DNA from: an uncultured Lachnospiraceae bacterium
GTDB taxonomy: Bacteria; Bacillota_A; Clostridia; Lachnospirales; Lachnospiraceae
Length of the DNA stretch: 14,246 nt
Direction: 5' to 3'
Assembly (NCBI GenBank): GCA_910585855.1
Contig: CAJUGZ010000088.1
Span: 1 to 14,246 of the forward strand
Positions 6,821 to 14,246 of the stretch are shown here, one piece after another. The stretch's first letter is position 1. Each line of letters opens with the position of its first letter. Both the position numbers and the translations under genes were made by a program. The notes beneath the pieces are model-generated. The model saw only the letters and a list, made by a program, of their open reading frames with translations, was not told the DNA's origin and ran no database searches.

Positions 6821-7327
6821 ATGAAAGGCATTGAAACAAAGTTTTATGTAAAGAAGGCGCAAAGGCATGATAAAGATGCATTTACCGAACTAATGCAGTT
6901 ATATATGAAGGATATGTATAGAACTGCCATTGCAATTCTAATGAATGAAGAAGATGCAGCAGATGCTCTTCAGGATACCATTCTCACTTGTTGGGAAAAG
7001 TTAGATACACTTAAGAAACCAGAGTTCTTTAAGACATGGATGACTAGAATACTGATAAACCATTGTTATGATATTATAAGAAATAATGCAGTTTATGAGA
7101 ATATAGAATCTTATGAAGAACCGTCAAAATGTGATGAATATAATCTTGAATTGAAGGAGGCATATGCTTCTGTAGACGAACGATATCGTCTGCCCTTGGA
7201 ATTGTACTATAGTCAGGGATTCAAGATGAGAGAAATTGCAGAAATGTTATCATTACCATTAAATACCATCAAGACAAGGATTTCAAGAGGAAGGAAAGAA
7301 CTAGAAGAGTATTATCGTAATTGTTAG
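6821..7327 (+). CDS. ECF RNA polymerase sigma factor (sigma-V-like)
   Basis: A 168-residue extracytoplasmic-function sigma factor that would direct RNA polymerase to stress or envelope promoters. Region 2 spans about 15-85: AFTELMQLYMKDMYRTAIAI, then EEDAADALQDTIL for -10 recognition and core binding, then FFKTWMTRILINHCYDIIR. Region 4 spans about 110-162, with the helix-turn-helix GFKMREIAEMLSLPLNTIKT and SRGRKEL for -35 recognition. The two are joined by a short linker and there is no region 1 or 3. The ATG at 6821 follows AGGAGA at the right distance; an upstream in-frame TTG at 6776 lies inside the leader hairpin and is rejected. The next gene begins 10 bases after the stop, so the two are surely co-transcribed and the partner is the likely membrane regulator. 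The promoter type suggests the protein activates its own gene. Confidence 0.93.
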   Translation: MKGIETKFYVKKAQRHDKDAFTELMQLYMKDMYRTAIAILMNEEDAADALQDTILTCWEKLDTLKKPEFFKTWMTRILINHCYDIIRNNAVYENIESYEEPSKCDEYNLELKEAYASVDERYRLPLELYYSQGFKMREIAEMLSLPLNTIKTRISRGRKELEEYYRNC

Positions 7328-7337
7328 GAGGATAGAA

Positions 7338-8489
7338 ATGTCAAAAAAGAAAAATATATTTTCTGAAGAAATAGAATTGTCGGAAATTGTCTTGAAAAAA
7401 ACAAATCAAGCCTTTGAAATGATTCAGCAGGAGGAGATTGACTATATGAAAAAAACAAATACAAAAGGTAAGAAATTATTTAAAACGCAGGTTGCTGTTA
7501 TTGCAGGTGTTTGCATATTAGCAGTCAGCAGTATAAGTGCTGTTGCTGCCATGCGTCATTATTGGGGGAGAGGTATGAATGGAAATATTCAGGCATCTGA
7601 AGAGCAGCAGCAAGTGCTTACAGACGAGAAAGTAGCAAAAGTGTATAGTGAAGATCCAGAGAATTTATCACTTGCTGTAACAGATAGTGGTATTACAATA
7701 GAGCCAGATACAGTTATTGTGGATGATAGATTTGTATATATGTCATTTTGTATTTCCGGTTATAGTGTGGAGGATAGGACAGAACCGGGATTTGAAATGG
7801 TAAATGTATATCAGGGAGATAATTCAGAAGATGACAGTGCATGGGTTAATATGAGCGGAACTATGTATAATGGAATTATTCCTGATGAAAACGGCGTACC
7901 AGTGTATGAAGACGGAACTTCTATAGAGAATTACGAAGATGGAGGGATTATCTGTCATTATATGGATAGTAATGGAAATATGGAATATATTATTCAGGCA
8001 AGTGTTGTGGATGAGAATGATACATTTCTTGGTAAGACAATGCATATTGATTTTAAAAATCTAGGAACTTTTTCAAGGGCAGAGTTTACTTCGGCAGTGG
8101 AAGGAAACTGGAATTTTAAAATAAACCTTTCTGATGTAAGTTCATCTAAAAATATTCAGGTAGGGCAGAAAGTGGAAGGAACAGATTTTACAATAGAAAA
8201 TATCAGCATCTCCCCTATTTCTATGAAAGTTAATTATTCTATTAGTGCAGCATCTGCTGGAAATGAAGATAATCTTGGTATTCCTGAAGTTAAGGGAGTT
8301 ATACTGAAAGATGGAACAAGAATACCTTATTTAATTGATGGCGGCAGCTTGGGATATACAGATAGCAGTAAGTGTAATGCTTATCAAATAGCAGGTTATG
8401 ATCGAGTGATTGATGTTGATGAAGTAGCTGCACTAATTGTTTTGACTTCATATGAAAATGAAAAAGTAGAGATACCGGTTTCAAAATAA
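7338..8489 (+). CDS. DUF4179-type membrane protein, probable anti-sigma factor
   Basis: A 383-residue single-pass membrane protein. About 50 mostly charged cytoplasmic residues (EIELSEIVLKKTNQAFEMIQ) precede one transmembrane helix at about 50-71 (VAVIAGVCILAVSSISAVAA). A large, acidic extracytoplasmic domain rich in beta-type sequence follows. This layout, directly after an ECF sigma gene, is that of the DUF4179/RsiV-like proteins of Clostridia, whose N-terminus is expected to hold the sigma factor at the membrane until a signal acts on the outer domain. A strong binding site (AGGAGGA, 7327-7333) overlaps the end of the sigma gene. No catalytic motif is visible. The function is inferred from position and layout, and the signal is unknown. 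Confidence 0.82.
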   Translation: MSKKKNIFSEEIELSEIVLKKTNQAFEMIQQEEIDYMKKTNTKGKKLFKTQVAVIAGVCILAVSSISAVAAMRHYWGRGMNGNIQASEEQQQVLTDEKVAKVYSEDPENLSLAVTDSGITIEPDTVIVDDRFVYMSFCISGYSVEDRTEPGFEMVNVYQGDNSEDDSAWVNMSGTMYNGIIPDENGVPVYEDGTSIENYEDGGIICHYMDSNGNMEYIIQASVVDENDTFLGKTMHIDFKNLGTFSRAEFTSAVEGNWNFKINLSDVSSSKNIQVGQKVEGTDFTIENISISPISMKVNYSISAASAGNEDNLGIPEVKGVILKDGTRIPYLIDGGSLGYTDSSKCNAYQIAGYDRVIDVDEVAALIVLTSYENEKVEIPVSK

Positions 8490-8503
8490 AATATAAATGG
8501 TTT

Positions 8504-8626
8504 TTAAATTGGACAATGGAGCTGCAGTCTTGCTGCTTTTTTGAGTTCCTTATCTTCCTTTTGCTGCGGTGTCAGATAATCGATAGAGCTATGTATCCGC
8601 TTACGGTTATACCAGCCTTCTATGGT
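8504..8626 (-). pseudogene. C-terminal remnant of an IS3-family transposase (OrfB)
   Basis: On the minus strand the frame reads IEGWYNRKRIHSSIDYLTPQ, then QKEDKELKKAA and a stop at 8504-8506. This is the end of the DDE integrase domain of IS3-family OrfB, where 'YN..R.H..L.Y.TP' is characteristic. The catalytic D, D and E residues are not present, except possibly just before the fragment. No OrfA or terminal repeat is seen, and the plus-strand sequence on its far side is unrelated. It marks a former insertion, later cut by rearrangement. Confidence 0.75.
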
Positions 8627-8816
8627 CACTGTACATTGCAGCAGTCATTCTGGTTTGCAGTGTTCCCAAAACAGTATATCACATTCAATTCAATGCAGTA
8701 TGTGGTTATGAAACGTAAAAAGGACGATATGGATTTGTTTGCGGAGGAAACGCACACCGATACTGGCAATGTCAAGCTGTTGTTCTTACACGACGAATCT
8801 GTTATCAAACAGGGTA
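8627..8816 (+). other. Unassigned stretch with a short open frame between two mobile-element remnants
   Basis: A plus-strand frame ending at 8824 contains FPKQYITFNSMQYVVMKRKK, then DDMDLFAEETHTDTGNVKLL. I do not recognise it. It has no ribosome binding site, its apparent start lies in the antisense of the transposase remnant, and its end overlaps the integrase remnant in another frame. It is probably a scrap of a third mobile-element gene. Confidence 0.35.
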
Positions 8817-8924
8817 CAGTCTAAAGATGTGCAGAAGCTTTTAGGACACTCGGACGTAAGCACAACCATGAATGTCTATATACACGCTACAAGGGAGGCT
8901 AAGCGGGATTCCGCAAAGCCTTGA
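8817..8924 (+). pseudogene. C-terminal remnant of a tyrosine recombinase/integrase
   Basis: The frame reads SKDVQKLLGHSDVSTTMNVY, then IHATREAKRDSAKP and a stop at 8922-8924. LLGHSDVSTTMNVYIH is the C-terminal signature of phage/Tn916-type tyrosine recombinases, with the second conserved histidine (LGH) and the nucleophile tyrosine (NVY). The upstream box with the HxxR motif is gone, and the preceding residues do not fit the family. Integrase genes often end beside an attachment site, so the stretch just after it (8925-8978) is a candidate old element boundary; no direct repeat was found by eye. Confidence 0.75.
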
Positions 8925-8978
8925 AAAACAGGAAAGTTAATATAGTTAGTAGATAAACTTGAATTTGTTTCTCTAGGA

Positions 8979-10493
8979 TTATAAGATATCTATCATTCCA
9001 TCCTCAGAAATTACAACGGCAATACTACTTTTGTTATTATTGATATAGTTAACTGCAGAATTATATCTTGATCCTCTTTCTGGATTTCCCTTTCCAGAGT
9101 TAGGATTTGATAAAATTAATCCTATCCCTGAACAATTGCCAAATGGATCGATCATAAAAGCTCCATCAATTGAACATAATCCAAGTATTAAGTCCTTGTT
9201 TTCTCTTATTAGGTTTTTTTCGTGTATAGCAGTTCCTTTACCTTCCTCAACTAGTGCCGCAATTTCTTCTTTTGCTGTGGGGGAAATAATTACCATTGTC
9301 CCATGTTTCTGGCAACTTGCTACTTTGATTATATCCACAATGCCTTTATCATATTTTTTTTTGAATTTTTCATCACATTTTTTTAGAAGTAAATGACTAT
9401 CAAATTTATTTTCAGGTAATCTATATTGTCCATTAAGATACTTTATAATATGTTTCCCATCGCACGACAGATCCCACATATTTACATCAATAAATTCAAG
9501 TAAATACGATTCCTTATGATTTTTAAAGTTATCTAATCCAACAATTTCTCCTCTAGATATAGTAGCAATTAAGCATGTGTTCTTATTTGACATCTCTAAC
9601 ATTTTTCGTATTTTTTTTACATTTTCTATAGATAATGCTACAGGTTGTTCAAACCTAACAATATCATCTATGCTATCAGTAAATACAATTTTTCCTCTAC
9701 ATGGAGTTCCTTCATACTCATAGTTAGCAATCTTTGTAAAAATATGTTCTGTTGGGATTTGACGGGATTCAAACATATCATTTGCAGATGCTGTTATAAC
9801 TGCCTGACTATCTGAAATATAATTAATAGTTGAATAATATAGTCCATAATAAACAAATTCCAACCATTTTTCAAAAAAGTTATCTATTAAAGTATTTAAA
9901 AAATATTTATATGAATTATTATTATCTTCTTTGGTATTAGCAAGTTCCCAGTATTTCAAACAAGTTTCTTCATTCAGTTTAGATACAAAAAACACACAAA
10001 ACGGACCAAATTCAATCCAATTTGATACAAACAAAGAATTATTACTATTGGTTTTGGTATTCATTTTAGACTGAATTAATGTATGTCCACAAGGATTGCT
10101 GTAACCACCGTGGCGATGTATAAATGGAAATTTCATTTTGCTCTCATTATATATTTCACATTTTTTAATATTTAATTGCTCTTTTTCATAGTAAAAGGCA
10201 TTTTCCCTTTCAAATTCAACTATTTCCTTAAGTATTGTTAAATGTGATCCAATTTCCGCCCTAATATCATCACATTCAAATTCCATGAACTTTTCACTAT
10301 CTAACAGAATTCCATTTATATTAGGCTTAAATGGAATCATCCCAATATAAAAAAATTCACTTTTCAGTGTATACCCGCTCACTTCATTAATAATATAAAA
10401 AAATTCCTTACTAATTATTTGGTAATAATTCATTATATCATTTATAAAATCTTTGTTTTCTGTAAAATAAAAATCTTTTTGTTCTTTTGTCAC
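8979..10493 (-). CDS. DAC (diadenylate cyclase, DisA_N-like) domain protein with a long N-terminal sensor-like region
   Basis: A 504-residue soluble protein. The C-terminal domain (about 385-504) carries the order of motifs of diadenylate cyclases, which make c-di-AMP from two ATP: KHGTMVIIS (H397-G398-T399), then IDGAFMID with D443-G444-A445, then RGSRYNSAV (R473-Y477-N478). The last stands where DisA and CdaA have GTRHR; the third position of the RHR motif is N, so activity is uncertain. Residues 250-370 (YEYEGTPCRGKIVF, IRKMLEMSNKN, then MWDLSCDGKHIIKYLNGQ) resemble the N-terminal sensor modules described for DAC proteins (DACNV-like). Residues 1-240 are unrecognised. There are no membrane helices, unlike CdaA, and no DisA linker or DNA-binding domain. 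The start is GTG, supported by AGGAGG at 10503-10508, nine bases upstream. The gene looks visibly richer in A/T than its neighbours and stands alone between mobile-element debris, suggesting transfer. A conflict or defence role is inference only. Confidence 0.7.
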   Translation of the reverse strand: MTKEQKDFYFTENKDFINDIMNYYQIISKEFFYIINEVSGYTLKSEFFYIGMIPFKPNINGILLDSEKFMEFECDDIRAEIGSHLTILKEIVEFERENAFYYEKEQLNIKKCEIYNESKMKFPFIHRHGGYSNPCGHTLIQSKMNTKTNSNNSLFVSNWIEFGPFCVFFVSKLNEETCLKYWELANTKEDNNNSYKYFLNTLIDNFFEKWLEFVYYGLYYSTINYISDSQAVITASANDMFESRQIPTEHIFTKIANYEYEGTPCRGKIVFTDSIDDIVRFEQPVALSIENVKKIRKMLEMSNKNTCLIATISRGEIVGLDNFKNHKESYLLEFIDVNMWDLSCDGKHIIKYLNGQYRLPENKFDSHLLLKKCDEKFKKKYDKGIVDIIKVASCQKHGTMVIISPTAKEEIAALVEEGKGTAIHEKNLIRENKDLILGLCSIDGAFMIDPFGNCSGIGLILSNPNSGKGNPERGSRYNSAVNYINNNKSSIAVVISEDGMIDIL

Positions 10494-10677
10494 TTTCTTT
10501 TTCCTCCTATAATTTAATTTATTATTTAACTCTACAACTTCTGGTTTGTTGAATTATGATACCATAAGATGAAAGATAAATCTATTGGATTTTGTTTCTT
10601 TTTTATGTTTGAACTCTCTTTCGAGGCAAAATAAAAAAGTGTAGGGAAAATAAAATTGTATCAAAATGGGCAATTAG
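10494..10677. other. Intergenic region between the DAC-like gene and the truncated recombinase
   Basis: Very A/T-rich. It holds the AGGAGG binding site of the minus-strand gene and must contain its promoter, but no convincing -35/-10 pair stands out. The last bases before 10678 carry stop codons in the recombinase frame and no clear trace of the missing recombinase N-terminus, so the break lies about here. Confidence 0.4.
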
Positions 10678-11940
10678 ATAGATGAAGGTATTTCCGGTAC
10701 GAATACCGAAAAGCGGAAAGAATTTAATCGTATGATTGCATGTGCAAAAAAGGGAGAGTTTGATTTTATTATTACAAAGGAAATTTCCCGCTTTGCAAGA
10801 AATACACTGGATAGTATATTCTATACTCGTAAACTAAAGGAGTATGGTATCGGTGTTATTTTTCTAAATGATAATATTAATACTTTAGACAGCGATGCAG
10901 AACTTCGTTTAGCAATTATGTCTTCTATTGCACAGGAAGAAAGCCGCAGAACTTCTGAGCGTGTAAAATGGGGACAAAAACGCCGAATGGAGCAGGGGGT
11001 TGTATTTGGACGAAGTATGCTTGGCTATGATGTAAAAGATGGAAAACTATATATTAATAAAGAAGGAGCAAAAATTGTCCGTCTTATTTTCCACAAGTTT
11101 GTAGAGGAAGGAAAAGGAACTTCTGTAATTGCCCGTGAACTTTTAGAAGAAGGTATAAAGCCTATGTATGTAGAGGAATGGCAGAATACGGTGATTCTCC
11201 GTATTATTCGAAATGAAAAATATTGTGGTGATTTGGTGCAGAAAAAAACCTATACACCAGATTTTTTATCTCATCAGAAAAAATACAACCAAGGACAGGA
11301 GGAATTTGTAATTATTAAAAATCATCATGAACCGATTATTTCCCGTGAGTTATTTGAAAAAGCCAATTATATTTTAGACGAAAAGTCACTTTCAAAAAAA
11401 GGCAGAGCAAAATACAGCAGCCGTTATCCATTTTCTGGAAAAATAAAGTGCGGCAGATGCGGAGCAAGCTATGTTGCTAGATATAAAACCCGAAAAGATG
11501 GCAGCAGATATAGGACATGGCGTTGTTTTGAGGGAGTAAAGCATGGCAGACCTCATATAGATAAAACAGGAAATTACATTGGCTGTTTTGGAGAAAGCGT
11601 CCGCAATGAAGATATTATTTATCTATTATATCTTATTTGCAAAAACTTAAAAATTGATGATCAGAAGAGAATAGATAATCTTATAAAAACAATTACTGCG
11701 GTAATACAAGCAGATTTGATAAATGAAAATATATCAATAGAAAAAGCAAAACAAAAGGAACAAATAGAAAATATAAAACAAGTGATAGAAGAAATTTTCA
11801 GAGGTATTTTATATGAAGAAGAATATTATTCTCAGATACTTGATAAGGCAATTATTTATGATAAAAATCATATCGATATCTATTTGAAAATGCTGCCATA
11901 TAAATGGAGTTTTGCAGCAGAAAACAGTATAGAAATTTAA
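10678..11940 (+). pseudogene. Large serine recombinase lacking its catalytic N-terminus
   Basis: Recombinase sequence is recognisable from IDEGISGTNTEKRKEFNRM, which corresponds to about residue 69 of the recombinase at 1496-3073. An in-frame TAG at 10675-10677 closes the frame, so the first 68 or so residues, with the YARVS nucleophile, are missing. The rest is intact: SRFARN, EESRRTSER, the DNA-binding domain, a zinc ribbon (CGRCG, later C and GC) and a coiled-coil tail. The first internal ATG (10732) would give a 402-residue protein without the active serine; no good binding site precedes it. It may still bind DNA if made. The loss coincides with the end of the DAC-gene segment. Confidence 0.88.
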
Positions 11941-12023
11941 ATCATGTAGTTTATTGAAAAAATAATAAATTAGTGCGATAAAAGTAATTTTATAAAATTA
12001 TTGGAACAAGAAAAAAATGTACA

Positions 12024-12052
12024 TTGACAGCAGTTCTTTAAAATGCTATGCT
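12024..12052 (+). promoter_or_regulatory. Promoter of the chemoreceptor gene
   Basis: TTGACA (12024-12029), 17 bases, then TATGCT (12047-12052): a perfect -35, ideal spacing and a four-of-six -10, in the 195-base gap before the receptor. It leaves a leader of roughly 75 bases. A second TTGACA near 12098 is too close to the ribosome binding site to be useful. I see no sigma-28-type flagellar promoter. Confidence 0.5.
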
Positions 12053-12135
12053 GATTTTAGATTATTTACAATAAGTTTCGTGGTTTTTATTTTATTTGAC
12101 AATATAGAAAACAATAAAAAAATAGGAGGCCAAAG

Positions 12136-14166
12136 ATGGAGAAGTTAAAAAAACAAGATTTGAAAACAGAAGAAACCGGGAAACAAAAAAATCCAGATCA
12201 GACTCTGCAAAAGCGTTTGGTTTCACAGGTAATGCGTTTATTTTTGATTTTAGTTATTATACTTATTGTTGTATCCGGTGGATTTGTGTATTTCAGCAAT
12301 ATGAGTACTCTGCATGAAATGGCAAATGTGGCATTGAATTCAACTTCTTCTGCAGTAGAACAGACGCTGCATACATTGGAAGTAAATGCAATGAATGTAG
12401 CAGCCTTAGAAACCATTCGGGATACCCAGACATCGAAAGAGGAAAAATTAGATGCAATGGAAGGCGTTCGTCTGCAGAATCATTATGATGAAGTGGGATT
12501 TGTTGAATTAAACGGAAAGGGATATTCGAATTATGGAGATTTTGACTTTAATGATCAGCTTCACTTTCAGGCAACATCAAAAGGAGAGGTTTTTGTAGGT
12601 GAACCGATTATAAATCGTTTGAACGGACAAGTAATTATTATATCAGGTGCTCCTGTCTATAATGAAAATAAAATTGTAGGCACAGTATATATTGTGGACT
12701 TGGTTTCGTCCGTAAATGATAAAATCGGGGAAATTACATTTGGAAAAACTGGTCATGCATATATTATAAATAAAGAAGGAACTGTAATTTTTCATAGAGA
12801 GGAACAAAAAATTGCAGATCAGGAAAATGCGATTTTACTTCAGGAAACGGATAAAAAGTATACTTCATTGGCAAAAGCAACGCAAAAAATCCTTTCTGCT
12901 ACAGAAGGAGGTACAATTACTTACCGTCAGAACGGCAAAAGCATGTTTGCAGCATATTGTCCGGTAAAAGATCATGAGAATTGGCGTTTAATTATTACTG
13001 CACCAAACAGTGAATTTACATCGGTTGTTTTTATTTCTGTATTTGTCAACAGTATAATTAGTATCTTTTTATTAGCGGCTATTATTTTATGGATGAAACG
13101 TTTAATCAAAGATATTGTTTATCCGGTTGATGTTGTAACAAAGCGTTTAGTAGAGCTTTCTAAAGGTGATTTAAAAACACCGGTTGAAGTAATTCATACC
13201 GGGGACGAGCTTTCTATTCTTTCTAAAAATTTGGATAATACAATTCAAAATTTAAATCTGTATATTTCGGATATTACCAGAGTACTTTCGCAGTTATCTG
13301 CAGGAAATCTGAATATACAGACAGAAGCTAGTTTTACAGGAGATTTTATTAGTTTAAAAGAATCGATTGACACGATTATTGATTCTTTGAATAAAACAAT
13401 GACACAGATGAACAGTGCGGCAGACCTTGTAGCGGATCATTCAAATGGTACTTCAAAGGGGGCAAAAAATCTGGCAGACCGTACTGTAGATCAGGCAAGT
13501 GTATTAGAGGAGATGACGGCGAGTATTACAAGCATTTCTGATCAGGTAAAACTTACGGCAGAGAATGCGGACAGAGCAAATCAGCGTTCTATGGAAGCAC
13601 AGAAAAATGTAGAAGTCTGCAACCGGCAGATGCAGTCGATGATCAATGCAATGGAGGATATTAAAGCTGGTTCTGCAAAAATAGATGATATTATCAAAAA
13701 TATTGAAAATATTGCAGAGCAAACAAATCTGTTGTCTTTAAATGCTGCGATTGAAGCAGCACGTGCCGGAGAAGCGGGAAGAGGTTTTTCTGTTGTTGCA
13801 GAGGAGGTACGCAGTCTGGCAGAAGAAAGTGCAAAAGCGGCTCAAAACACGGCAAAATTAATTATAAAATCAATAGAAACTGTAGAAAACGGAACAAGTA
13901 TTGTAAATGAAACGGCGACATCTCTTGCTCAGGTAGTAGACAATACCAGTGAAATTACCGGTATTATTGCAGAGATTGCAGATGCCGCAAGGGAGCAGGC
14001 AACTGCGATTGAACAGATTAATACAGGTTTTGAGCAGATGGCGGATGCAGTGACAGAAAATTCTATGACTGCACAGGAGAGTGCATCTTCTAGTGAAGAA
14101 TTGGCAATGCAGGCACAAAATCTAAAAGAATTGATTGGTCAGTTTTCATTAAAGAATATAGTATAA
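12136..14166 (+). CDS. Methyl-accepting chemotaxis protein with dCache sensor domain
   Basis: A 676-residue transmembrane chemoreceptor that would bind a ligand outside the cell and control CheA/CheW and hence flagellar rotation. Transmembrane helix 1 lies at about 33-53 and helix 2 at about 296-320. The external segment between them (about 55-290) fits a double Cache domain, with GFVELNGKGY, FVGEPIINRLNGQVIIISGA and GHAYIINKEGTV. HAMP follows at about 320-375, then a second HAMP-like helical repeat (about 376-425, LSAGNLNIQTEASFTGDF). The signalling hairpin tip is at about 524-562 (NLLSLNAAIEAARAGEAGRG, FSVVAEEVRSLAEES). Glutamine/glutamate pairs such as ASVLEEM and SSSEELA are likely methylation sites. 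The start follows a strong AGGAGG (12123-12128). No other chemotaxis gene is in the window, so it is an orphan receptor; it implies a motile or once motile host. Confidence 0.95.
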   Translation: MEKLKKQDLKTEETGKQKNPDQTLQKRLVSQVMRLFLILVIILIVVSGGFVYFSNMSTLHEMANVALNSTSSAVEQTLHTLEVNAMNVAALETIRDTQTSKEEKLDAMEGVRLQNHYDEVGFVELNGKGYSNYGDFDFNDQLHFQATSKGEVFVGEPIINRLNGQVIIISGAPVYNENKIVGTVYIVDLVSSVNDKIGEITFGKTGHAYIINKEGTVIFHREEQKIADQENAILLQETDKKYTSLAKATQKILSATEGGTITYRQNGKSMFAAYCPVKDHENWRLIITAPNSEFTSVVFISVFVNSIISIFLLAAIILWMKRLIKDIVYPVDVVTKRLVELSKGDLKTPVEVIHTGDELSILSKNLDNTIQNLNLYISDITRVLSQLSAGNLNIQTEASFTGDFISLKESIDTIIDSLNKTMTQMNSAADLVADHSNGTSKGAKNLADRTVDQASVLEEMTASITSISDQVKLTAENADRANQRSMEAQKNVEVCNRQMQSMINAMEDIKAGSAKIDDIIKNIENIAEQTNLLSLNAAIEAARAGEAGRGFSVVAEEVRSLAEESAKAAQNTAKLIIKSIETVENGTSIVNETATSLAQVVDNTSEITGIIAEIADAAREQATAIEQINTGFEQMADAVTENSMTAQESASSSEELAMQAQNLKELIGQFSLKNIV

Positions 14167-14193
14167 TTTCACAGATATTTTGATTTTTTTGAA

Positions 14194-14246
14194 GAGGACG
14201 CCAGATTCGAAAACGGTGGGCAGCCTGCTGTTCCGGTTTCCAAAAA
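14194..14246 (+). repeat. Right copy of the 53-bp inverted repeat
   Basis: Perfect reverse complement of 181-233, running to the last base of the window, so the true repeat may be longer. It begins GAGGACGCCAGATTCG, 27 bases after the chemoreceptor stop codon. A degenerate copy of its core is at 6579-6606. Together with the left copy it frames almost the whole window. Confidence 0.9.

Noticed and set aside
8516..8824. A 102-codon plus-strand frame as a real gene
   Set aside because: Its first third is the antisense of the IS3 transposase tail and its end overlaps the integrase remnant; no ribosome binding site.
9136..9396. Plus-strand frame inside the DAC-like gene
   Set aside because: Antisense shadow of the coding strand, with no binding site or family resemblance.
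1..14246. CRISPR array, tRNA or rRNA genes, toxin-antitoxin pair, retron
   Set aside because: No regularly spaced direct repeats, no cloverleaf or rRNA-like sequence, no small overlapping gene pair of toxin type, and no reverse transcriptase motif were seen.

Overview
The window looks like an accessory, heavily rearranged stretch of a low-GC Gram-positive genome, most likely a gut Clostridia of the Lachnospiraceae type. That rests on the A/T-rich base composition, strong AGGAGG-type ribosome binding sites, several large serine recombinases, a sigma-V-like ECF factor next to a DUF4179 protein, and a large methyl-accepting chemotaxis protein. The species cannot be named from the sequence alone.

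Layout, left to right. Positions 1-287 hold a hairpin-rich repeat; its inner 53 bases (181-233) recur as a perfect inverted copy at the right edge (14194-14246). An overlapping pair of large serine recombinases follows (288-1511 and 1496-3073), then an aldo/keto reductase (3191-4228). A frameshifted scrap of a YraQ/ArsP-type permease (4261-4417) runs into another repeat fragment. An MFS transporter lies on the minus strand (4531-5733) behind a palindromic leader. Next is an apparently open 203-codon frame that is really two gene remnants joined: the tail of a leucine-carboxyl-type methyltransferase and the C-terminal part of a MATE exporter (5862-6488). A degenerate repeat copy and a terminator-like hairpin follow.

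The best regulatory unit is an ECF sigma factor (6821-7327) and its DUF4179 partner (7338-8489). It is preceded by an ECF-type promoter (TGAAAC, 17 bases, CGTC) and by a perfect 13-bp stem-loop that begins about where transcription should start. From 8490 to 8978 there is only debris: an IS3-family transposase tail (minus strand), an unassigned stretch and a tyrosine-recombinase tail.

The most interesting gene is at 8979-10493 (minus strand). It encodes a 504-residue protein whose C-terminus carries diadenylate-cyclase (DAC/DisA_N) signatures (HGT, DGA, RGSRYN) behind a long N-terminal region that resembles the predicted sensor modules of DAC proteins. It sits alone between integrase debris and a large serine recombinase that has lost its catalytic N-terminus (10678-11940). 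The window closes with an intact dCache-type chemotaxis receptor (12136-14166) with its own promoter, then the right inverted-repeat copy.

Overall this is a mosaic built by recombination: intact cargo (reductase, transporter, sigma unit, DAC-like protein, chemoreceptor) separated by broken genes and shared repeat fragments. The DAC-like protein is the candidate for a little-described nucleotide-signalling or defence function.
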